Under the pieces are notes generated by a model, which worked only from the letters and a program-made list of their open reading frames with translations, searched no databases and was not told the DNA's origin. Below, one piece after another: positions 44,138 to 53,187 of a stretch of 64,000 bases of DNA. The DNA comes from Bordetella parapertussis (lineage in GTDB: Bacteria > Pseudomonadota > Gammaproteobacteria > Burkholderiales > Burkholderiaceae_B): positions 1-64,000 of the forward strand of contig CAMEAW010000002.1 in the NCBI GenBank assembly GCA_945911685.1, in the 5' to 3' direction. Made by a program: the position numbers and the translations under genes. Each line of letters begins with the position of its first letter. The stretch's first letter is position 1.

Positions 44138-45622
44138 TTAGCTCTTGTCCAGCTTACCGACTAATGACAGTGTGAACGAAGCACCCATGTACTTGAAGTG
44201 TGGGCGCACGCGCATAGAGACACGGTACCAACCGGGATCGCCCTCTACGTCACTGACCTCGATCTGCGCAGAGCGCAGTGGACGACGGCTACGGACCTCA
44301 GGTCCGGGAGCGTCCATATCTGCAACATACTGGCGAATCCAATTGTTGAGTTCAGTTTCAAGGTCACCACGCTCTTTCCAGGTACCAATGTTTTCACGCT
44401 GCAACACTTTGATGTAATGCGCTAAACGATTAACCACAAAAATGTACGGCAACTGCGTACCGAGTTTGTAATTGGTCTCTGCATCTTTACCTTCTTTTGA
44501 ATTACCAAAAAACTTCGGTTTCTGGCAGGAATTTGCTGAGAAGAACGCAGCGTTGTCGCTATTTTTACGCATCGCCAAAGCAATAAAACCCTGCTCTGCC
44601 AATTCAAATTCACGACGCTCAGAGATCAAAACTTCGGTTGGAATCTTGGTTTGAATCTCGCCCATCGCTTCGTAGTTATAGATCGGCAAGTTCTCAACCG
44701 CTCCACCACCCTGAGGCCCGATGATGTTGGCCGCCCAACGATACTGCGCAAAGCTCGCAGTCAGTCGCGACGCAAACGCAAACGCCGCATTGCCCCACAT
44801 AAAGCTGTTATTGCCGCCACTTACATCTTCGTTATACGCGAATTTTTTTGCAGGCACGGTGTCAACCCCATAGGGCGTGCGTAACAAAAAGTGTGGCATT
44901 ACAAGCGCCACGTTTCGGGCGTCGTCACTTTCGCGAAAGCCACGCCATTTGGTATAGGTCGGACTTTCAAAAATACCAGACAAATCTTTCAAGTCTGGCA
45001 GCTTAGCGTAGTCGTCGAGGCCGAAGAACGCAGCACTGACCCCACCAATAAAGGGCGCGTGCGCCATGGCGGCGACGCTGGCGACGTACTGTAATAACGC
45101 GACGTCTTGTGTGCCAGGCCCAAACTCGTAATTAGAGACGATCGCGCCAAACGGTTGGCCACCAAACTGACCAAACTCAGCGGTGTACACGCTTTTGTAT
45201 AAACCCGATTTTGTGATTTCGGGTGAGTCTTGAAAATCGCTCAACAAATCGTCTTTTGAGACGTTCATTAATTGGATTTTGACGTTTTCACGAAAATCGG
45301 TGCGGTCGACCAAAAATTTCAGCGAGCGCCAGGCGGATTCAAGCTTTTGAAACGCTGGGTCATGCAACACCTGGTCTACTTGCCGACTCAATTTTTTATC
45401 CAGCTCTGCAATCAACTCATCGGCCAAGGCTGCCGTGATACGGTCGGTTGAACGCGCGGGATCAAGGAGCGTACCGATAAAAGACTCTATGCCTTGCTTG
45501 GTAATTGCATACGAATCGTCGCCGGGACGAATTTTGCTCGTCTCTAGCAACTGGTCAATCAAAGAGCCTGACTCAGCCGCGCCGGACGCCGCGCCTTGAG
45601 CTTTTGCTTGTTCTTCACTCAT
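44138..45622 (-). CDS. tssC: T6SS sheath large subunit TssC
   Basis: Large sheath protein TssC (VipB) of 494 residues. Seen: the conserved LIAELDKKLSRQVDQVLHDPAFQKLESAWRSLKFLVD start region, YEFGPGTQDVALLQYVASVAAMAHAPFIGGVSAAFFGL, FLLRTPYGVDT, and the C-terminal YQxS-like RVSMRVRPHFKYMGASFTLSLVGKLDKS end. It assembles with TssB into the contractile sheath handled by ClpV. It follows tssB by 41 bases. Confidence 0.97.
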   Translation of the reverse strand: MSEEQAKAQGAASGAAESGSLIDQLLETSKIRPGDDSYAITKQGIESFIGTLLDPARSTDRITAALADELIAELDKKLSRQVDQVLHDPAFQKLESAWRSLKFLVDRTDFRENVKIQLMNVSKDDLLSDFQDSPEITKSGLYKSVYTAEFGQFGGQPFGAIVSNYEFGPGTQDVALLQYVASVAAMAHAPFIGGVSAAFFGLDDYAKLPDLKDLSGIFESPTYTKWRGFRESDDARNVALVMPHFLLRTPYGVDTVPAKKFAYNEDVSGGNNSFMWGNAAFAFASRLTASFAQYRWAANIIGPQGGGAVENLPIYNYEAMGEIQTKIPTEVLISERREFELAEQGFIALAMRKNSDNAAFFSANSCQKPKFFGNSKEGKDAETNYKLGTQLPYIFVVNRLAHYIKVLQRENIGTWKERGDLETELNNWIRQYVADMDAPGPEVRSRRPLRSAQIEVSDVEGDPGWYRVSMRVRPHFKYMGASFTLSLVGKLDKS

Positions 45623-45663
45623 TTAAAATCTCGCTTTTTTGTGTGCTGTAGAGTTTGAATAGA

Positions 45664-46155
45664 TTACTTTTTGTCTAAGCCAAGCTCAGCCAACAGCTTT
45701 GCGCGGCTTCCTTCGTCTGCGACAAGAGACTGCAATTTTTTACGGAAGTCTGGGACATTGCCCAACGGACCCTTGAGTGACTTAAGGGCTTCGCGCAGCT
45801 CGAGGATACTTTTCAGCTCAGGGACTTTCTCAACAATTGCGTCAGGCTCAAAATCGGCGAGCGACTGAAAATTCAAACTGACCGCGAGGCTATCGTCAGA
45901 ATCTTCTTTTTGCAAACGATTAGGCACGCTGAGGTTGAGCGACAACTTCTGTGCCTTGAGCACTTCTTGAAAATTATCTTTATCGACATTAATCGGTGCT
46001 CGCTCTTCGACAGGACGGTCATCTGCGCGTTGAGTGTAATCGCCCACCACCAATAACTTGAGCGGCAACTCGACTTCTGCCTGCGCATCACCCGTGGCAG
46101 GCTTGTATGTAATATTAATTCGCTCTTTGGGTGCTACTGAACCTGCACTAGCCAT
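45664..46155 (-). CDS. tssB: T6SS sheath small subunit TssB
   Basis: Small sheath protein TssB (VipA) of 163 residues. Seen: the family start (VAPKERINITYKP) and AEVELPLKLLVVGDYT, the middle LNLSVPNRL, and the helix ELKSILELREALKSLKGPLGNVPDFRKKLQ. The ATG at 46155 is used because AGGAG lies eight bases before it; an in-frame start at 46230 would include 25 unrelated residues. It is the first gene after the terminator and promoter at 46202-46263, so it starts a separate operon from tssJ2-K2-L2-M2. Confidence 0.95.
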   Translation of the reverse strand: MASAGSVAPKERINITYKPATGDAQAEVELPLKLLVVGDYTQRADDRPVEERAPINVDKDNFQEVLKAQKLSLNLSVPNRLQKEDSDDSLAVSLNFQSLADFEPDAIVEKVPELKSILELREALKSLKGPLGNVPDFRKKLQSLVADEGSRAKLLAELGLDKK

Positions 46156-46201
46156 AATATTTCTCCTAGAGTAAATCGAAAAGGTCGATTGTCGTTCATT
46201 G

Positions 46202-46230
46202 TTACTAGACGTGCTCTGGTCTATTTTCAA
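46202..46230 (-). promoter_or_regulatory. sigma-70 promoter candidate for tssB-C-hcp operon
   Basis: On the - strand: TTGAAA (46225-46230), a 17-base spacer (46208-46224), then TAGTAA (46202-46207). It lies about 47 bases before the tssB start codon and directly after a hairpin terminator. Confidence 0.5.
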
Positions 46231-46263
46231 TAAAAAATACAGTCTATGCTACAGGCTGTATTT
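46231..46263 (-). terminator. Rho-independent terminator after tssM2
   Basis: On the - strand, a 10-bp stem (AAATACAGCC with GACTGTATTT, one G-U pair) around a nine-base loop, followed by a run of six T. It lies about 150 bases after the tssM2 stop and ends the tssJ2-K2-L2-M2 transcript before the tssB promoter. Confidence 0.75.
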
Positions 46264-46309
46264 GAAGTGAGTGGTTACCAGAAAGCGTACCACTCGAATA
46301 TAACAAGAC

Positions 46310-46342
46310 AAATCCACAACAAATACACAGCAAATACACAAA
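46310..46342. repeat. three 11-bp direct repeats between tssM2 and tssB
   Basis: Three head-to-tail 11-base units: AAATCCACAAC, AAATACACAGC, AAATACACAAA. The 11-base period keeps them near one DNA helical turn. A nearby interrupted inverted repeat GTGGTTAC...GTACCAC occupies 46271-46293. They lie upstream of the tssB promoter and could be operator sites. Confidence 0.55.
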
Positions 46343-46416
46343 TTTGCACTTACTACTATCTTTTTGCAAAATTAGACTAAGTTTTACTTTCTAGCGAGTA
46401 ACGGCGAAAAGGCCGT

Positions 46417-49400
46417 TCACTTGATTGGGATTTTCAACGTGTATCCCACTTTAATGGTCGTATCGCTGAGCCGATTCAAAGTCTGAATTGCCTTAACGCT
46501 CGTTTTATATTTTGCGGCTAACTTTAATAAGGTATCTCCGGGTTCGACCACATGCTTATTCCATTGCGCCGACGCCGCAGCCGGTGCAGTCGTCGTGGTC
46601 GAAGCAGCAGCTGTCACAGCCGGCGCAGCGAGCGGGGCAGGGGCTGACGCGACCACAGGCGGGGCGACTGTCACGGATGCGCGAGAGGGCGCGCTCACCT
46701 CTTGAGCGACCCGCTGATCAATAATCTTAGGCACATCCATGTAAGGGGCAACCGGGCGACCGGTCGTCCAGCACTGACCCACCCGATCCGGTACGCCAAA
46801 TTTATTGCGGGCGATCACGCCAGCCGACGCCGTCGCCATGGTGGCTTCGGTGAGATGGCTGTAATCCTCGGCAAGTTTTAACAAGGCTTGCTGGCCCGTG
46901 AAGTCATACCGGACCGTAATACTTCGAACTTCTTGCTCGTCGAGTTGCTCTTTCAGTGCCGGAAAATCCTCGGGGGTAAAGAGACGCTCACCATCCTGAA
47001 ACTCTTCGATGAACCGTGCCATTCCTAACACCCCAGGGTAGCGACGGGTCAGCAAAAGATTATCAATTTTGATTTGCAACGAGACGTCGCCGCACAGATC
47101 AGGCGACCAAGTGATCGTGTCGCTAGTCTGGATATTGAAGTTATTTATAACGATTTCCTCGTTGGCACACTGCAGAGTCAAAATCGTGGCGAAAGGTTTG
47201 ACTTTGGCGCTCGCATTCACACCAATCGGTTTACCTGCGATCGTCAGCTTGACCGACTTTCCCTTGGCATTTTCAGCACGCTGGTCTTTCACCAGTTGAC
47301 CAACCCTCAAACCCACGGACTGATTCAAAAATGGGATGAACTCTGGACTGAAGGGAAATCTATAGGACGCCTTGTTCATATCCGCGGTCGCTGTCACCGC
47401 CTGAAACTCAGTGCTTTTTTGCTGTAGGTAGGGCTTAGAAGGCCCTGCGGCAAACATCCAAACCGTGCCTTGCGGCCCAAAGAGTTGTTCACCACTTTCT
47501 TTGCCAGTCACGGCTGTTTGCAAGCGCCAAAGCACGCTTTTTTCCCAGTCTTTTTGCAAGCCGCAAGACGCCTGCTCAGTGATATAGCGAATCAAAAGTT
47601 GTAGGGGTCCACCTACCAAGGGCCATAACACGGCATCTTCAGGGCTGTCGTAACCAGAACGCCTACGAAACTCAAAAAAAGTCTCTTGCAAAGTTCTGAG
47701 CGTAGACAACTTCGTTGCAGGATCTAAACCATAAGAAAAGAAATCAGCAGCCATTTGCGAAGAGTTACCCTCGCCTTCAACCGCAGTAGCAACCGCTGTA
47801 TCAAAGCCAGTGATAAATTTTTTGTAGGCATCTATCGTGCCTAACGCTTGAGTCATTTGGCTTGAGGTCGGTGCGATTGACCCGGTACCAACAGAGTCTT
47901 TAAGCGCTCGTCCCCCGACTTGGTTGATAACACCAACGACCGTACCCGTGCGACTGGCTAAGCTTGCATTTTTTTGCGCTTCGGCTCGAAACGAAGTGAA
48001 GTCTCGAGAAAACTGCAACCAGCCCGGAAGTTGTTCGCGTGGCACCTCACTAAATTCACGCTCTAAGCGGCGTATAAAGGTGTAGTAAGGGCTGTTAGCG
48101 CTGTTCGCACGACGAACGGCAGCTCTCCAGGTCGGCTCACTCACCAACAGATTTTCGCCCTCTGCAAACGTTGAGGCGAACGAATGCCAAGCACCCACGC
48201 GCTCGGCTTGGTACCACTTCTCAAAACTTTCGCGAGTCGCAGCGAACTGGGCAGAGTCGTCAAGTGCTATCGATAATTCATCTAAAAAACCTTCAATGTG
48301 CAACTGACCCGCACGGGTGAAAGCGGGCCGGACCTGGGGGCCCTTAACACTCACTGACTCTGGCGCCCAAAACTCAGCCAATGTCACTGGCACAGCATCT
48401 AATTGCGTATCCGCCCAATTTAGTAACCAGCCCATTTTCCCGGGTGCGAATACAACCTCAGAGATTGCTTGAAAATCGTGCTTTGCCTCCGAAATAATAT
48501 CCGCATCATCATTTTCCGACCAAGCGAAGTAGGCGCTGATTAAACGATCGTACCCAGCGATAACATCTGGGGTCAACACCGTCTTTAACGCGTTTAAGGC
48601 CTTAATTGGCACGGAAGGCATTGCTAACAGTTCGTCGTAACTTGCCCCACGCAATCCAGCCATGCTCTTGTTGTAATACCTCACGAGCCCCAAAACCATC
48701 TCTGGGTAAATCGCTGCTTCAGGGTGCGCCAATAGGTCGGTGATTCGTTGGTCAAAAACACTATTGCGGGCAAAAAGTTTTTTCATCCCTGTGACGAAAG
48801 CAATTTTTATATCTTCCTGCAAACCATGCACTTCATTACTAAAGGCTAACCATTGGGTGTTCCAACCGTGTTCTTGGTCAAGCAACAAGTCAACAATTGC
48901 GAGCATCGCCGACAGCCGTTTACGCGCCTGCTGCGCGTCAAGTTGCGTTTGCGAATCAATCGCCGGAAACGCAGCCTCGATTTCGTTCAGGGTTGACTTG
49001 GTCGCAGCGTAGGACAGTAACAAAAAACTGATAACCGCTATGTTGACCGCGAACCACGAAACCCACGCCAGATTGCGCGTGACCTGATTCCAGCGGTTCA
49101 CGATCTGTGTTGGCAAAAACGTGCCCCGATCGCGAGGCAAAATACTGCCAAACAGGTCATGCAAAAACAAGCCTTGATGGGCTTCGGGCTTCACCGGACT
49201 TGGGCGTAGCACTTCACTGAGAATACCCGCCACGCTTGTACCCGCTTGCTTGCCACTCGCAAAGAAAATACCCCGCAACAGCGGCTGTTCAAGATATGGA
49301 TTATTACCAAGACAGGCCGACAAAAATTGTTGCAAACTTGGGCGCAAACGTTCAACCTCAGTTGGAAACAACAACACTTCTGAAGTCAGTTCGACGCCTT

Positions 49401-50322
49401 TAACACCCATGTCAAGCCGCAAGTTCTTTAGACGATCGGTGATGGACGTAAAGGCTTTAGCTAAAAATTCGCTTTCAGAGCCATCACCCTGTTTAGCGTT
49501 GCCCAAGTACCCCATGGCTTGCTCAAGCTGATCCTTAGACAGGGACTCGGCCCAATGGGTAAAGCCCGAGATCAAATCGGACTTTGTGACTAACACGTAG
49601 ATTGGAAAGCGCTTGTCAAACAGTCGGATCAGTTGGTCGATCCGCTCGCGCAAGATGCGCCCTCTCTGCTGAAGCTGCTCGGGGTCATTTTGCAATAAAC
49701 GCTCAGCATCGATCACCACAACTAGCCCATCGAAGCCGTCCTTGGGTCTCGATCGCGCCAACAGTTCTAAGAGCTTTTCCCATTCAACCTGATCAGACTC
49801 AACCGACTGTGGCGATACATAACGCCCGGCAGTATCGATGACGATCGCCTTGCTGAAATACCACCAGTCAAAGTTGCTTGTCTGGCTAACGGGCGCGGAC
49901 TGAGCGATGTTTTTTATCGGCGAAGTCAAGAGCGTGCGCGAGATTGCGGTAGTTTTTCCTGAGCCGGATTCACCCACGACCAAATACCAAGGCAATACAC
50001 GCAACGGATTTCCGAAGCGCTTTAAACTCGACTTCCGAAGCAAGTCAACAGAACCTTTCCATTTGTCAACCAAGTCAAGCAGAATCGGGTTTCCAGAATT
50101 GCGACGGGCAACGGCTTCAGACTGCGCAAGCTTGAAGCGCGCCCGCCGAGTGACCCATATTCTGCGTGCTAATCTGACTAGCAGGGCCAGTGCGACCACA
50201 ATGGCCGCGGCGGCAAACGTTGCCCAAACAGGCCAACCCAGGTACAAAACCGCCGCCCAACTCACCAAGAGCAGAGCGATCAACAAGAGCAGCTTACCCA
50301 GAACGTTGAGAGCTATTTTCAT
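46417..50322 (-). CDS. tssM: T6SS inner-membrane protein TssM, copy 2, with C-terminal LysM domain
   Basis: TssM of 1301 residues, about 90 longer than copy 1. Seen: N-terminal membrane helices (about 5-50), NTPase-like domain with Walker A GESGSGKTT (117-125), a further helix near 420-440, a long periplasmic region, and the family segment TLQCANEEIVINNFNIQTSDTITW near 1085-1115. After an Ala/Pro/Thr-rich linker (about 1205-1253) the last 48 residues form a LysM peptidoglycan-binding domain (HVVEPGDTLLKLAAKY, then VKAIQTLNRL, then KVGYTLKIP). TssM does not normally carry LysM. It starts in a 4-base overlap with tssL2. Confidence 0.95.
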   Translation of the reverse strand: MKIALNVLGKLLLLIALLLVSWAAVLYLGWPVWATFAAAAIVVALALLVRLARRIWVTRRARFKLAQSEAVARRNSGNPILLDLVDKWKGSVDLLRKSSLKRFGNPLRVLPWYLVVGESGSGKTTAISRTLLTSPIKNIAQSAPVSQTSNFDWWYFSKAIVIDTAGRYVSPQSVESDQVEWEKLLELLARSRPKDGFDGLVVVIDAERLLQNDPEQLQQRGRILRERIDQLIRLFDKRFPIYVLVTKSDLISGFTHWAESLSKDQLEQAMGYLGNAKQGDGSESEFLAKAFTSITDRLKNLRLDMGVKGVELTSEVLLFPTEVERLRPSLQQFLSACLGNNPYLEQPLLRGIFFASGKQAGTSVAGILSEVLRPSPVKPEAHQGLFLHDLFGSILPRDRGTFLPTQIVNRWNQVTRNLAWVSWFAVNIAVISFLLLSYAATKSTLNEIEAAFPAIDSQTQLDAQQARKRLSAMLAIVDLLLDQEHGWNTQWLAFSNEVHGLQEDIKIAFVTGMKKLFARNSVFDQRITDLLAHPEAAIYPEMVLGLVRYYNKSMAGLRGASYDELLAMPSVPIKALNALKTVLTPDVIAGYDRLISAYFAWSENDDADIISEAKHDFQAISEVVFAPGKMGWLLNWADTQLDAVPVTLAEFWAPESVSVKGPQVRPAFTRAGQLHIEGFLDELSIALDDSAQFAATRESFEKWYQAERVGAWHSFASTFAEGENLLVSEPTWRAAVRRANSANSPYYTFIRRLEREFSEVPREQLPGWLQFSRDFTSFRAEAQKNASLASRTGTVVGVINQVGGRALKDSVGTGSIAPTSSQMTQALGTIDAYKKFITGFDTAVATAVEGEGNSSQMAADFFSYGLDPATKLSTLRTLQETFFEFRRRSGYDSPEDAVLWPLVGGPLQLLIRYITEQASCGLQKDWEKSVLWRLQTAVTGKESGEQLFGPQGTVWMFAAGPSKPYLQQKSTEFQAVTATADMNKASYRFPFSPEFIPFLNQSVGLRVGQLVKDQRAENAKGKSVKLTIAGKPIGVNASAKVKPFATILTLQCANEEIVINNFNIQTSDTITWSPDLCGDVSLQIKIDNLLLTRRYPGVLGMARFIEEFQDGERLFTPEDFPALKEQLDEQEVRSITVRYDFTGQQALLKLAEDYSHLTEATMATASAGVIARNKFGVPDRVGQCWTTGRPVAPYMDVPKIIDQRVAQEVSAPSRASVTVAPPVVASAPAPLAAPAVTAAASTTTTAPAAASAQWNKHVVEPGDTLLKLAAKYKTSVKAIQTLNRLSDTTIKVGYTLKIPIK

Positions 50323-50999
50323 AGATGAATCGACTGACGAAACTGCCTGACAGATTGATCAAGTTCTGAATTCAACATCAAGGCTAGTCCTACCATTAAC
50401 AGAATCGGGAGCACGATCAACGCTACTGTGGTGAGCTTAGGCCAGTTCAGTAGACGCTGTGTTCGATTTTGTTTTACACGCGCCTCAGCCCGATAGGCCG
50501 CAGGAAATATCGGCAGCGATCCGGCATCACCCGAGATACCCATCATCTCTAAGATTTCTTGATATTGCCCTAACTTAACCCCTGCCAGTGCCGCCGCATC
50601 AGAGGGGTCTGAGTACCGACCGATAAACCCTAAGCATAGACACAGCAGATAAATTTCGCGTACCGGTGCAGCATGCTCACCCAGTGCGCCAAGTCGCTCA
50701 AAGAACTCTCTGCCCGCCAGCGAAGTTTTAAAGTACCGACGTTGTAATAAATGTGGCTGCCAAGCCAGAGGTGTTTGCCAGACTTTCAGGCGAGCAATAC
50801 GCTCGTCAGCCCAAGCCGCGATAGGAAACAAGCCTTGTTGAAACAGCTCAACATCGACACCGGCTTTGACGGCCTCAGTTCTCGCTTGCTGGATCATTGA
50901 GTCCAGCGTTTGGGCGACCTCTTGAGGCGTGTTGGCAAGCGCATTTTCATACGAACGAACAAACGCAATGAGTGGCATAAAAAAATCTGACAGCCTCAT
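50319..50999 (-). CDS. tssL: T6SS inner-membrane protein TssL (DotU/IcmH), copy 2
   Basis: DotU-like component of about 226 residues. Seen: MRLSDFFMPLIAFVRSYENAL at the start, the helix PIAAWADERI, the family segment REFFERLGALGEHA and YLLCLCLGFIGRYS, and one membrane helix near the C-terminus (about 188-208). No OmpA-like extension; peptidoglycan anchoring may instead be provided by the LysM domain of the adjacent TssM2. The ATG at 50999 has GAGG seven bases before it and follows the tssK2 stop by one base. Confidence 0.92.
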   Translation of the reverse strand: MRLSDFFMPLIAFVRSYENALANTPQEVAQTLDSMIQQARTEAVKAGVDVELFQQGLFPIAAWADERIARLKVWQTPLAWQPHLLQRRYFKTSLAGREFFERLGALGEHAAPVREIYLLCLCLGFIGRYSDPSDAAALAGVKLGQYQEILEMMGISGDAGSLPIFPAAYRAEARVKQNRTQRLLNWPKLTTVALIVLPILLMVGLALMLNSELDQSVRQFRQSIHL

Positions 51000-51000
51000 A

Positions 51001-52389
51001 TCACCCTCTGAGCACGACGACTTCGACACGTAGATCTTCTGGCGCTTGCGCCCAAAACATCGCTAATTCACCTTCTTGCTCTACGGCTTCCCAGGCCTGC
51101 GCCATCTGCTCGATTCGGTAATACCGTGTGTTCGAGCGCTGTGGCAACCCTTGCGGCGGAGTCAGGACTTCGATCAAGTCAATACCGGGCAAGGCCAAAT
51201 CAATCAACGCAGGCAGTTGACTTGGCGAGGCAAGACGCACGGCTTTGACAAAGTCTTGAGATAGCCGATCGTTGTTAGAGCCGGTCTTAGTCACTAAGTA
51301 GAAGCGGTTACGCGTGGCAAAAAATTCACCGGGTAAAGCGCCCACAAGAAAATCGCCTTTCGGTTCAAGGTAAGCGTAAAACTCGGGGCCCACTAAAATC
51401 TCGCCTAAAAGCTGGCTGATTAATTTTCGTGCGGCTAAAAAACAAGGCCCTAAGTTTAGGTGGTCATAACGCGGCATACCTTCATCTTTATCGCCTTGAC
51501 GCCCCAAGACATCAGTGCGGTCCGAGAAGGTGCTCAGTTCGCCAACGCACATTCTTAGAAAGCCATACACGGTCCAGGGGTGAAGCTGATTCGTCTCTGT
51601 CAAATGAACCGCAAGAGGCACTAAGCGATTGAGCGCTTGCACGGCCTGAAGCAAGAGCAAGTAGTCAGGGTCTAGCTCTTGGCGTTGCATATCGCGCGGG
51701 ATTTTGTATTCAGTGATTTGACGCAACCGACCCGCCATATCGTCCCGAACATCGTTCAGCACGTCGCTCAGCAGTCTTGACCCTGCCAAGGCATAACTCG
51801 GCGGCACCGACTGAGGCGCTACGCGAATCGTATCCACATCCCTGACTAGCTGGCCAAGCGGTATCAGATCATAGTCACCTAAGGTGTCTATTTCAGGACC
51901 AAAAAAAATCTTTAGTGCATAAAACACCGTTGGCATATTAGCGACCGGCCCCGACCCATAAAGGTCTGGCATTTGCTGTGCATCACCCAAGCTAACCATA
52001 CGCGACGTTACTGCCACAATGTCGGTGAGTGAGTCCACCACCGTTACATTGGGCGCAACCGCCGACAGTTTTTTCAAACCAAGATAAACGTCCAGTGGGG
52101 TATCAGTTGCGGTCCAAATTTGATCAAACGAGCGCGCGCTAATGACCGCGTTACCTGGAAACTCTAAATAAGTTTGATCTTGAAAAATCACATGGGCTGC
52201 GCGTATTTCAACCGTACGCGCGGTGAGTGCTTCGGACGCCAACTCAAGGCGCCCTATCCCCCAGAAGTGAGGGCTGGCGGCCTCGTAAAGTGGTTTTCGA
52301 TAAAACTGCTGCGTCTGCTCAAGACGCTGAAAGTGCTGAGGCTGCAAAAACATGCCCTGATGCCAGTAGCTTCCCGTTCTGAAATCCAT
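51001..52389 (-). CDS. tssK: T6SS baseplate protein TssK, copy 2
   Basis: Baseplate-membrane adaptor of about 462 residues. Seen: the N-terminal YWHQGMFLQPQHFQ segment shared with copy 1, LLLLQAVQALNRLVPLAVHL in the middle, and the C-terminal head with EVVVLRG at the end. The ATG at 52389 is used, with AAGGG upstream; a TTG one codon earlier is also in frame. It is a distinct paralogue of the product of 33314-34639. Encoded between tssJ2 and tssL2. Confidence 0.93.
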   Translation of the reverse strand: MDFRTGSYWHQGMFLQPQHFQRLEQTQQFYRKPLYEAASPHFWGIGRLELASEALTARTVEIRAAHVIFQDQTYLEFPGNAVISARSFDQIWTATDTPLDVYLGLKKLSAVAPNVTVVDSLTDIVAVTSRMVSLGDAQQMPDLYGSGPVANMPTVFYALKIFFGPEIDTLGDYDLIPLGQLVRDVDTIRVAPQSVPPSYALAGSRLLSDVLNDVRDDMAGRLRQITEYKIPRDMQRQELDPDYLLLLQAVQALNRLVPLAVHLTETNQLHPWTVYGFLRMCVGELSTFSDRTDVLGRQGDKDEGMPRYDHLNLGPCFLAARKLISQLLGEILVGPEFYAYLEPKGDFLVGALPGEFFATRNRFYLVTKTGSNNDRLSQDFVKAVRLASPSQLPALIDLALPGIDLIEVLTPPQGLPQRSNTRYYRIEQMAQAWEAVEQEGELAMFWAQAPEDLRVEVVVLRG

Positions 52390-52403
52390 CAACCCTTACC
52401 CCA

Positions 52404-53105
52404 TTAATCGATTAGCTTGAGTGCAGCATCAGTGCTGGCTTTAGCCCGTGTCACTTGACCATCTAAAGTGATTTCAGGCTTCACTGCGCCAAGCGGGACC
52501 ATCTCTTTCACCACTTTCTTCTCAAAGTCGTAGGTCAGGACCTCGGCGTTGACGATTCGATCGTTACCCAGAAAAAGCCTGAGCGCGAGCACTGCTGGCT
52601 CAGCTTTATACGTTGTGGTCACGATTCCAGAGGTTTCGATGTTGAGCGGAATTCTGAACAGCCTAGCGGCTTGAACCGGCTTAATTTGGTAGTACCCTGC
52701 AACGAAGCCAACAAATTTCGCGCCTTGGACTCGGTCGATCTTCAATGTTGTTTTTTTGCCCGGACTCACAACGTAGCGATCAAATTGCACAACTTCGGGC
52801 GCAGTCTTGCCACCTACCAACACCTTCATGACCGCCTCGGGCTTGGCAAGAAGATCAACAAAGGCTTTTTGATCCGACAACTGAAACACCCCTAGCACTA
52901 AGGTATGTGATTGATTAGAATAAAAATTAAGGGTCAGATCGGAGACTAAGTCTACGAGAATTGCATCTTGTTCGTAAGGCCACTCAACCTCAGCCTTCGC
53001 CTCTTTGGGCGTGTTTCCACCCAACGTAGAATTTAGCCACGTGCAGCCTGACAGTGCCGCCAGACAACAGCTCACGAGTGCAATAAGAATGGCTCGACTT
53101 ACCAT
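52404..53105 (-). CDS. tssJ: T6SS outer-membrane lipoprotein TssJ, copy 2
   Basis: TssJ lipoprotein of 233 residues. Seen: a short signal peptide with lipobox ALSGC (lipidated Cys21), then LNSTLGGNTPKEAKAEVEW and a beta-sandwich with GFVAGYYQ and RIPLNIETSG segments that match TssJ. It is the first gene of the tssJ2-K2-L2-M2 string and is divergent from the signal-peptide protein gene at 53188, sharing a 70-base AT-rich intergenic region. Confidence 0.9.
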   Translation of the reverse strand: MVSRAILIALVSCCLAALSGCTWLNSTLGGNTPKEAKAEVEWPYEQDAILVDLVSDLTLNFYSNQSHTLVLGVFQLSDQKAFVDLLAKPEAVMKVLVGGKTAPEVVQFDRYVVSPGKKTTLKIDRVQGAKFVGFVAGYYQIKPVQAARLFRIPLNIETSGIVTTTYKAEPAVLALRLFLGNDRIVNAEVLTYDFEKKVVKEMVPLGAVKPEITLDGQVTRAKASTDAALKLID

Positions 53106-53187
53106 TGAATTCCAATCATAATTCTTAAATATTACCTGAGATAAAGGTTATAACATCATGAAAAAAATAATATAAATGGAGTTTAGC

